Position numbers and translations under genes: made by a program | Source of the DNA: an uncultured Saprospiraceae bacterium | GTDB lineage: Bacteria > Bacteroidota > Bacteroidia > Chitinophagales > Saprospiraceae | DNA length: 64,000 nucleotides | Assembly: GCA_937944245.1 (NCBI GenBank) | Contig: CALDYY010000078.1 | Span: 35,117 to 99,116, forward strand | Reading direction: 5' to 3' | Notes under the pieces: model-generated | The model's database searches: none | Told to the model about the DNA's origin: nothing | The model's input: only the letters and a program-made list of their open reading frames with translations | Part shown: positions 58,034 to 64,000 of the stretch, piece after piece | Layout of the letters: the number at the start of each line of letters is the position of its first letter | Numbering within the stretch: position 1 is the first letter of the stretch

Positions 58034-61000
58034 ATGCGATTTACAAAGTTTACTTTAATTGTTATTCTTATCAGTTTTATGTTGAGTATTACGATGCATG
58101 CCCAACATAATATTTGTCGTTTTGCCAATAAAGTGCAATGTAATTCTTATACTACTGGTATTACTTCGCGCTTAACGAACAAGGCAGAACGCAACGATTA
58201 CGGCAACTGCGTGCCTAACACTGGACCTTCTTACAAAGGAAACGATGTGATTTACGAAATCTTTGCAACTGGTGGCACACTTGAGATTCAAGTAAAACTA
58301 CTTGGTGCAGACCTAGACGTTTTTGTTATGCAAGGTTGTAGCCGTCCAGTGTGTGTAGCAAAAAGCACTAATGCTGGAAGGCAAGATGAATACATCACTA
58401 TTCCCAATGCTCGAGGAACATATTACATTGTGGTAGATGGCAAAGAAGCTAGTGAGTTTTCCAGTTTCGACTTATTTATTAATTGTATTCCCGATGCTAG
58501 TTCAAGTTGTGTAGAGCGACCTTGCGATAATGCAGAGCGCATCCGTTGCGACGATGTTATCCATTCGACTACTAAAAATAGAAGCAACCGGTTTACAAAG
58601 GCTTGTAATTATGACCACTGTTATACAGGTCCTTTTGCCTATAATGGCAAGGATAGAGTGTATCGCTTGGACGTACCTACGGGCAAAGAATCATTAGAAA
58701 TTACACTATCTAAGTTGCACGCCAATCTGGATTTATTTATCTTTAAAGATATTTGTGAACCAGGCAAATGTGTTGCCAGAAGCATTAACGGCAATCTTGC
58801 AGATGAAAAAATTGTAATTAATAATCCTCATGGTACTTACTACATTATTGTAGATGGCATCAACGAATATTACGAAAGTGATTTCCAACTTAAAGTAGAA
58901 TGCAAAGACAAAGTGGTATTTAATTGCCATAACGCTTACCCTGTGGAATGTGGCAAAACCTACATGAGCACTACTGTTTTTAATTCTATCAATACTTTTA
59001 GTGCATCCACTTATCAACAGTGCTTCGACAATAGCAACCATTATAGTTATGCGGGTAATGACCGAGTTTTCTTGGTAAAAACACCAATTGGAAAAAAAGT
59101 AACTATTACGCTAAGTGGCTTGCACAAAGATTTGGATATGTTTTTGTTCAAACATTGTAGCAATTACTTCAATGCCATTAGCGGTTGCGTCGGCTCAAGC
59201 ACGCGAAACGGTACAGCAAATGAACAAATCATCATCCCAAAAACAGACCAATCAGAATATTACTTAATTGTAGATGGCTACCGAAGTGGTGAAAATAGCG
59301 ATTTTAGGCTTACTATTCACTGCGAAGAAGATTGCCCAAGAACGGTAAAAGAGGATTGTTCCGACATTCGCTGGCATTATACAGGCAGAGGTGCTGACTT
59401 GAGCTATCAATTTAGTCTTACTAACAATATTGCTAATCAACATGGTAGTTGGACGATTTCAGGTCCTGGTACTTCAGCAAGTCGTAGTGGCAGTGCTAGT
59501 ATTGGCTACACTTTCCATAGAACAGGTACTTACAACGTTTGTTATACCTACAAAGACCATACAGGTTGTGAAATTAGCTGCTGCCGCCAATTCTGTATTG
59601 AAGCACCGTTGGATTGTAATGCTATTCATGCAACAGAAAGAGGTGATTTATTTGTCTTTGAACTCAATAATGTCGCTTCTGCCAATGTAATGGAATGGCG
59701 GGATGCGGATACAGGCGAGTTACTAGGCAGTGGCACAAATGCTATCCGATTTCAAAAGCCCGCACCTTCCAGATGTCGTCATATCAGAGTAATGTACTAC
59801 GATGTGCACAGCAAATGTTTTAAAGTTTGCTCCAAACAACTTTGTGCAAAATGCGATAAATATTTTGACCAGTGCGAGCGTTTGAGTTATGAATTTATTG
59901 GCGATGGCTCAAGATTGACTTACAGTTTCAGTGTGCCAAATAATTTAGGAGATGGTTTCTGGACTTCCACACGCTCAAATGGTACATTTAGAGTGCTAGG
60001 TGGTGGGAATGTTTTGCGTGTTGAGTTTCCCGCAGTGGACAAATACGAAATTTGCTTTAACTACGACGATGCCGACGGCTGTAAGATCAAATGTTGTAGA
60101 ACTATATGCGCTGAGAAACCTTCGGAATGCAACATTAACGTTGTTCCTAATGCCACTTCAAGTAACTTAACATTGACCATTGCAGGAGATAACATTGCAG
60201 AACCTATTGTATGGAAAGACCTTGCCTCAGGAGCAATCATAGCCAATAATGGAAAAACAATAAGAACTACACCAGCAGCAGCAAATGAATGCAAGAAAAT
60301 TAGCGTTCGCTATTACGATAAACACAGCAAATGCTTTAAAGAATGCGTAAAAGAAATTTGTAACGGTGATTGTATTGGTACACCCGACCCCGATAGGCTT
60401 TGCACTCGCGAGTATGTACCAGTATGCGGCTGCGATGGTAATACTTACGGCAATGTTTGTACAGCGGAAGCAGCAGGCGTAACCTCTTGGACACTAGGTG
60501 AATGCCCTAACAATTGTATTGGAGAGCCATCAGGAGAACAAGTTTGTACTTTAGAATTTAATCCCGTTTGTGGTTGCGATGGTAACACTTATCCGAATCC
60601 TTGTTTTGCAAGAGTAGCAGGCATAAAATCTTGGACACCAGGCGAATGCCCCAATGATTGTATTGGAGAACCATTAGAAGAACAAGTTTGTACCTTAGAG
60701 TATGACCCTGTATGTGGCTGTGATGGTAATACTTATGGAAACGCTTGTGTGGCTAGAGTTTCAGGCATAAAATCTTGGACATCAGGCGAATGCGGACAAA
60801 ATTTGACAGATTTAGAGTTGGCGATACAAGCTGATGTAGATGCTTTCAAAGTATTTAACAATGTAACTTTTACATTGACTTTAACTAACAAAGGTGCTGC
60901 TACACAAAATGTAATCATTGGTTTACGCTATCCAAATTCATTAGCTTACACCAGTAGCAATCCATCCGCTGGTCAATACAAAGTATTTGAAAAACAATGG

Positions 61001-61492
61001 GTGATTAATGAAATTGGCAATGCGGAGACCATTACGCTCGATTTGGTATTGTTTCCATTAGATGCCTCTGCACCGATTACTTTGTTTGCACAAGTCGTTG
61101 CATCTGATGTTGAAGATATTGATTCCACACCAAACAATACAGCGGACGACAATGTGAGTGAAGACGACGAAGCAGTGATTACGCTACGACCAGTGAGCAA
61201 TAGCATTAATATTGACCAAAATAATATAGCTACATTTGGATTGCGCACTACACCTAATCCGTTCCGTGAAAAGACGTTAATTGAATTTACTTTACCTACG
61301 GAAATGACAGCAAAAGTAAGTGTCGTGAATGTAGATGGAAAAGTCATGTTCCAAAGAGAAGGATTATTCCCAAGCGGTATCAATCAAGTGGAATTTGATG
61401 CTACTGCTAATATGCCAGACGGTTTATACTTCTACCGCTTGGAAACAGCAGCAGAAGTATTGACAAAATCTATGCTACTGATGAAAGATTAA
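58034..61492 (+). CDS. Large secreted T9SS protein with PPC-like, duplicated Cys-rich and Kazal-like modules
   Basis: A 1152-residue exported protein. Order: signal peptide ending MHAQ; three pre-peptidase C-terminal-like beta domains (about 27-152, 160-290, 295-432), each with a D(L/M)F(L/I)(F/M) core and YY(I/L)(I/V)VDG; two copies of a 163-residue Cys-rich module (442-604 and 614-776); three Kazal-like repeats (780-824, 828-872, 876-920); a DUF11-like domain (about 925-1035); a short acidic linker; and a type A T9SS sorting domain (about 1065-1152, TTPNPFREKT...). No enzyme domain is visible. Surface display of protease inhibitors or adhesion is inferred from Kazal and PPC modules. Confidence 0.88.
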   Translation: MRFTKFTLIVILISFMLSITMHAQHNICRFANKVQCNSYTTGITSRLTNKAERNDYGNCVPNTGPSYKGNDVIYEIFATGGTLEIQVKLLGADLDVFVMQGCSRPVCVAKSTNAGRQDEYITIPNARGTYYIVVDGKEASEFSSFDLFINCIPDASSSCVERPCDNAERIRCDDVIHSTTKNRSNRFTKACNYDHCYTGPFAYNGKDRVYRLDVPTGKESLEITLSKLHANLDLFIFKDICEPGKCVARSINGNLADEKIVINNPHGTYYIIVDGINEYYESDFQLKVECKDKVVFNCHNAYPVECGKTYMSTTVFNSINTFSASTYQQCFDNSNHYSYAGNDRVFLVKTPIGKKVTITLSGLHKDLDMFLFKHCSNYFNAISGCVGSSTRNGTANEQIIIPKTDQSEYYLIVDGYRSGENSDFRLTIHCEEDCPRTVKEDCSDIRWHYTGRGADLSYQFSLTNNIANQHGSWTISGPGTSASRSGSASIGYTFHRTGTYNVCYTYKDHTGCEISCCRQFCIEAPLDCNAIHATERGDLFVFELNNVASANVMEWRDADTGELLGSGTNAIRFQKPAPSRCRHIRVMYYDVHSKCFKVCSKQLCAKCDKYFDQCERLSYEFIGDGSRLTYSFSVPNNLGDGFWTSTRSNGTFRVLGGGNVLRVEFPAVDKYEICFNYDDADGCKIKCCRTICAEKPSECNINVVPNATSSNLTLTIAGDNIAEPIVWKDLASGAIIANNGKTIRTTPAAANECKKISVRYYDKHSKCFKECVKEICNGDCIGTPDPDRLCTREYVPVCGCDGNTYGNVCTAEAAGVTSWTLGECPNNCIGEPSGEQVCTLEFNPVCGCDGNTYPNPCFARVAGIKSWTPGECPNDCIGEPLEEQVCTLEYDPVCGCDGNTYGNACVARVSGIKSWTSGECGQNLTDLELAIQADVDAFKVFNNVTFTLTLTNKGAATQNVIIGLRYPNSLAYTSSNPSAGQYKVFEKQWVINEIGNAETITLDLVLFPLDASAPITLFAQVVASDVEDIDSTPNNTADDNVSEDDEAVITLRPVSNSINIDQNNIATFGLRTTPNPFREKTLIEFTLPTEMTAKVSVVNVDGKVMFQREGLFPSGINQVEFDATANMPDGLYFYRLETAAEVLTKSMLLMKD
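59357..60361 (+). repeat. Tandem duplication of a 163-residue Cys-rich module
   Basis: Inside the 1152-residue gene, 59357-59845 and 59873-60361 encode two matching modules. Shared anchors: Y.F.G.G..L.Y.FS..NN near the start, C..Y.D..GC.I.CCR..C in the middle, and YYD.HSKCFK.C.K..C at the end. Both begin and end with cysteine. The first part looks PKD/Ig-like. I know no named domain for the whole unit. Confidence 0.8.
60371..60793 (+). repeat. Three Kazal-like repeats with a 144-bp period
   Basis: Repeats at 60371-60505, 60515-60649 and 60659-60793, each 45 codons with six cysteines and the Kazal hallmark PVCGCDGNTY, joined by three-residue linkers. Copies two and three are the most alike at DNA level, suggesting recent unit duplication. 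Kazal domains inhibit serine proteases; the CGC arrangement differs from the classical animal pattern. Confidence 0.88.
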
Positions 61493-61508
61493 GATTTTCT
61501 TGTTCATT

Positions 61509-61542
61509 GAAATCAATCTGTCTATCTAGGCGGATTGATTTC
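61509..61542. terminator. Terminator shared by the T9SS gene and folB
   Basis: GAAATCAATCTG (61509-61520) pairs with CGGATTGATTTC (61531-61542), a 12-bp stem with one G-U pair and a 10-nt loop, 16 bases after the stop at 61492. It reaches into the 3' end of the convergent folB gene. Confidence 0.65.
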
Positions 61543-61903
61543 CTTTAATTTCTGCTTCCAACTCTACATAAGCGGAATGTACCTTGCCGCCTAAGGGTGG
61601 ATTCATCTTTCGCAGACGCACTTTCACACCTTTTGCCTTTTCACTCAGCAAACTGCACAGGCGGTCTAAAATACGCTGAGCTACCGCTTCTATCATCCTC
61701 GAAGTCTTTTTCATTTCCGATTTACAAATAAAATATACCATTTCGTAATTAACGGTTCCTTCCAAATCATCTTTGGCGGCTGCCATTTTCACATCTGCCG
61801 TGACATAAACATCTAAGATAAAATCACATCCCATTTTCTGTTCTTCGTCATAATATCCGTGAAAAGCGAAAAAGTGCATCCCTTCTAGTGCAATTATTGC
61901 CAT
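61526..61903 (-). CDS. folB: Dihydroneopterin aldolase
   Basis: A 125-residue folate enzyme that cleaves dihydroneopterin to hydroxymethyl-dihydropterin and glycolaldehyde. Motifs: IALEGMHFFAFHGYYDEEQKMG, LEGTVNYEMVYFIC and VKVRLRKMNPPLGGKV near the C-terminus. Length typical. Other folate genes are not near. Single gene, convergent with the T9SS gene. Confidence 0.94.
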   Translation of the reverse strand: MAIIALEGMHFFAFHGYYDEEQKMGCDFILDVYVTADVKMAAAKDDLEGTVNYEMVYFICKSEMKKTSRMIEAVAQRILDRLCSLLSEKAKGVKVRLRKMNPPLGGKVHSAYVELEAEIKGNQSA

Positions 61904-61931
61904 AAGCCTATTTTTGTTGTTGAAAAACCAT

Positions 61932-61939
61932 TATATTTG
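61932..61939 (+). promoter_or_regulatory. Candidate -7 box for the acyl-CoA dehydrogenase
   Basis: TATATTTG exactly fits TAnnTTTG, about 70 bases before the ATG at 62010. TTTTTG ends 15 bases upstream, closer than the usual -33 spacing, so this is tentative. Confidence 0.35.
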
Positions 61940-62009
61940 TAAAGGTAATGATTGCGAAAAAATCGCATAAAAAAAATGAATCCAATTAAAAAATAAAGCA
62001 ACACCAGTT

Positions 62010-63230
62010 ATGGATGTTATAAACGAAAAAGTAAACACTATCACTTCAAAAGCGAAAGAAGATCGCTTTCAGGGTCATGACTATTATCAAATTGACGAGC
62101 TACTGCAAGACGAGCATTTACTAGCTAGAGAAGCTGTAAGAGAGTGGGTAAAATCAGAAGTTAGTCCAATTATTGAGCAATATGCGGAAAAATCGAAATG
62201 TCCTACGCATCTCTTCAAAGGCTTGGCAGAGATTGGCGCATTCGGTCCGAGCTTGCCTGTGGAATATGGCGGTGGCGGTATGGATGAAATGGCTTATGGC
62301 ATCATTATGCAAGAGTTGGAACGCGGTGATTCTGGAATCCGCTCTATGGCTTCTGTGCAAGGCTCATTAGTAATGTATCCCATTTATAAGTATGGCTCGG
62401 AAGAGCAGAGAAGAAAATACTTACCAAAACTAGGTAGCGGTGAATTTATTGGCTGCTTCGGTTTAACCGAACCAGACCATGGCTCTAACCCTTCTGGCAT
62501 GACTACTAACCTCAAAGACGATGGCGATGCCTACATTTTGAACGGTGCAAAAATGTGGATTACTAATTCACCAGTAGCTGACGTGGCAGTGGTTTGGGCA
62601 AAAGATGAAGAAGGCAAAGTGCGCGGTGTGATTGTAGAAAGAGGCATGAAAGGATTCAGCACGCCTGAAATTCATGGCAAATGGTCATTGCGCGCTTCTG
62701 TAACAGGTGAGCTAGTATTCGAGGATGTACGTGTGCCTAAATATAATGTGCTACCGAACATTGCTAGTTTGCGCGGTCCGCTTTCCTGCCTTTCCAAAGC
62801 AAGATACGGCATTTCTTGGGGTGCTATCGGCGCAGCAATGGATTGCTACGATTCGGCATTGCGCTATTCTAAAGAGCGTATCCAATTTGACCGTCCGATT
62901 GGGCAATTTCAATTAACGCAAAAGAAATTGGCAGAAATGATTACCGAAATCACAAAAGCTCAACTTTTAGCTTGGCGATTAGGAACTTTAGCCAACAAAG
63001 GGAAAGCTACACCAGCACAAATTTCGATGGCAAAACGAAATAACGTGGAAATGGCACTAAAAGTAGCCAGAGAAGCGCGTCAAATACACGGTGGCATGGG
63101 CATCACAAGCGAGTACCCTATCATGCGCCACATGATGAACCTTGAAAGTGTCGTCACTTATGAAGGTACACACGATGTTCACCTCCTCATAACAGGTATG
63201 GATATTACCGGATTGAATGCGTTTGCATAG
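62010..63230 (+). CDS. Acyl-CoA dehydrogenase, probable glutaryl-CoA dehydrogenase
   Basis: A 406-residue FAD enzyme. Family motifs: GCFGLTEPDHGSNPSGM, MWITNSPVADVAVVWAK, RYGISWGAIGAAMDCY, DRPIGQFQLTQKKLA and the catalytic glutamate in VVTYEGTHDVH. The N-terminal region (YYQIDELLQDEHLLAREAVREWV) and TYEGTHD agree best with glutaryl-CoA dehydrogenase, which forms crotonyl-CoA in lysine and tryptophan breakdown. No other genes of that pathway are near. Substrate is inferred. Confidence 0.9.
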   Translation: MDVINEKVNTITSKAKEDRFQGHDYYQIDELLQDEHLLAREAVREWVKSEVSPIIEQYAEKSKCPTHLFKGLAEIGAFGPSLPVEYGGGGMDEMAYGIIMQELERGDSGIRSMASVQGSLVMYPIYKYGSEEQRRKYLPKLGSGEFIGCFGLTEPDHGSNPSGMTTNLKDDGDAYILNGAKMWITNSPVADVAVVWAKDEEGKVRGVIVERGMKGFSTPEIHGKWSLRASVTGELVFEDVRVPKYNVLPNIASLRGPLSCLSKARYGISWGAIGAAMDCYDSALRYSKERIQFDRPIGQFQLTQKKLAEMITEITKAQLLAWRLGTLANKGKATPAQISMAKRNNVEMALKVAREARQIHGGMGITSEYPIMRHMMNLESVVTYEGTHDVHLLITGMDITGLNAFA

Positions 63231-63235
63231 ATGAA

Positions 63236-63285
63236 AAAGGGAGTAAAGGAAATTGTGCAAAGGATAAATTTTCTTTATTCCCTTT
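63236..63285. terminator. Bidirectional terminator between convergent genes
   Basis: AAAGGGAGTAAAGGAAA (63236-63252) pairs with TTTTCTTTATTCCCTTT (63269-63285) in a 17-bp stem with two G-U pairs and a 16-nt loop. It starts six bases after the acyl-CoA dehydrogenase stop and overlaps the last codons of the beta-helix gene. Confidence 0.75.
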
Positions 63286-64000
63286 CAAAACACCCTGCAT
63301 CAGGCGTTACAGCATCTCTAGGTTTTCCTATCAAATCTATGCTTACATTATTCAGAGGAATTGCCAAATTGAGCGCAACAGAAAGACTATCCAAGCGATA
63401 ATCCTGCTTGCTATTATCTAGGAACAGTTTGCTATTACTGTTTAAACCTTTTGGACAATTAGCACAAAAGTCGAAAAAATTGGGAAAAGCTGTGTTGTCC
63501 AATAATTTACTTACTCTGACAATACAATTTTCAAAATTATAATTAAATCCTTCTCGTGTTTTAATGCCATCTTCCATTAATATTTCATCAGCTTTTGAGC
63601 CAAAAAAGATGGAATTTCTAAATCGAGCATTCAAACGATAAAACCCAGCTAACCTACATCCAATGCCTTCTGGCACGTAGCAAATGGAATTAGTCATGCG
63701 TAAGGCAGAAGCATCAACACCATAACTAGCCACAGTGCAATAATCAAACTGATAATCACCACCATGTACCAGTTGAATAGCATGGAAACCATTGTTGTAA
63801 AGCAGGCAATTTGTCAAGTTAATGGTACTATGCACTCCAATAACACCAGAACTTGCCGTATTGTAAATTTGAGCATGGTTAGCAACTAGCGTAGCTGCGG
63901 AATCCACGTATATTCCAAAGCGGCTGTTTTTTATAGTGGCGTGTTCTATTTTGTTGCCTTTACTATTTTTATCAATAAAAATCCCTGTCCATTGTCCACT
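63275..64000 (-). CDS. Right-handed parallel beta-helix protein, 5' end outside window
   Basis: The last 241 residues of a longer protein; the frame is open to base 64000, so the N-terminus is missing. Repeating strand turns such as IEHATIKNSRFGIYVDS, AQIYNTASSGVIGVHSTINLTNCLLYNNG and ALRMTNSICYV mark a right-handed parallel beta-helix, and the end TPDAGCFERE resembles the DxGAxE-type finish of many Bacteroidota surface beta-helix proteins. No sorting domain follows, so it may be a lipoprotein or anchored elsewhere. Polysaccharide binding or cleavage is common in this fold, but not shown. Confidence 0.82.
   Translation of the reverse strand, partial: SGQWTGIFIDKNSKGNKIEHATIKNSRFGIYVDSAATLVANHAQIYNTASSGVIGVHSTINLTNCLLYNNGFHAIQLVHGGDYQFDYCTVASYGVDASALRMTNSICYVPEGIGCRLAGFYRLNARFRNSIFFGSKADEILMEDGIKTREGFNYNFENCIVRVSKLLDNTAFPNFFDFCANCPKGLNSNSKLFLDNSKQDYRLDSLSVALNLAIPLNNVSIDLIGKPRDAVTPDAGCFERE

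Noticed and set aside
60371..60793. Regular 144-bp repeats considered as a CRISPR or satellite array
   Set aside because: The units lie in frame within one coding sequence and encode Kazal-like domains; there are no spacers of unrelated sequence.
60973..61383. Open frame antisense to the T9SS gene (136 codons)
   Set aside because: It lies opposite conserved DUF11-like and sorting domains, has no recognisable product and is best explained as a shadow frame. The same holds for 7616-8023 (+), 12476-12901 (-) and 20479-20835 (-).

Overview
The window comes from the chromosome of a member of the Bacteroidota, most likely a Saprospirales- or Chitinophaga-like environmental bacterium. Evidence: AT-rich DNA; weak or absent Shine-Dalgarno sites; two large secreted proteins with C-terminal type IX secretion (T9SS) sorting domains; a DUF4835/PorD-type protein beside coaBC; the pheT / coiled-coil / zapA / rny cluster; a kdsD-recQ divergent pair; and several promoter-like TAnnTTTG (-7) boxes. 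Genus cannot be set from this sequence. No rRNA, tRNA, CRISPR array, prophage or complete insertion sequence was found. The content is mostly core metabolism and envelope biology.

Layout. 1-10.2 kb: a cut kdsD, recQ, an SRPBCC protein, a small lipoprotein, an outer-membrane-type protein with an HEXXH motif, a 957-residue T9SS cargo protein, tesB and an Lrp-family regulator. 10.6-16.9 kb: a TPP riboswitch followed by thiS, thiC, a TenI/ThiE-like+ThiD fusion, thiE, thiG and thiH; thiF is not present. 17-25 kb: glgX, trmN6, a CcmD-like small membrane protein overlapping a glutamate dehydrogenase gene, a SWIM zinc-finger protein and recJ. 25-33 kb: a lipoprotein with an intact formylglycine-generating-enzyme cysteine pair, a DUF819 transporter with an M20 dipeptidase, cdaA (c-di-AMP synthase), miaE and an M19 dipeptidase. 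33-39 kb: aldehyde dehydrogenase + DUF779 divergent from an AraC regulator, a class III aminotransferase, a rhodanese and a sterol-desaturase-family hydroxylase. 39-46 kb: a TPR/PD40/SPOR envelope protein, purN, a secreted unknown, the PorD-type protein and coaBC. 46-58 kb: a PepSY-type membrane protein, a possible MITE, ogt, rny, zapA, a coiled-coil protein, pheT, a glycosyltransferase, gpmI and dtd. 58-64 kb: a 1152-residue T9SS protein with duplicated Cys-rich modules and three Kazal-like repeats, folB, a glutaryl-CoA dehydrogenase and a cut beta-helix protein.

How the genes work together. The clearest functional unit is the riboswitch-controlled thiamine operon, which makes both the pyrimidine (ThiC, ThiD) and thiazole (ThiG, ThiH, ThiS) halves and couples them (ThiE). 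The second clear unit is the ALDH-DUF779 operon with its divergent AraC regulator. Strong inverted repeats between convergent genes look like shared bidirectional terminators. The least explained features are the duplicated 163-residue Cys-rich module and Kazal triplet in the 58-61.5 kb gene, the TenI-like half of the thiD fusion, and a 156-bp element with inverted ends that appears to supply the stop codon of ogt.
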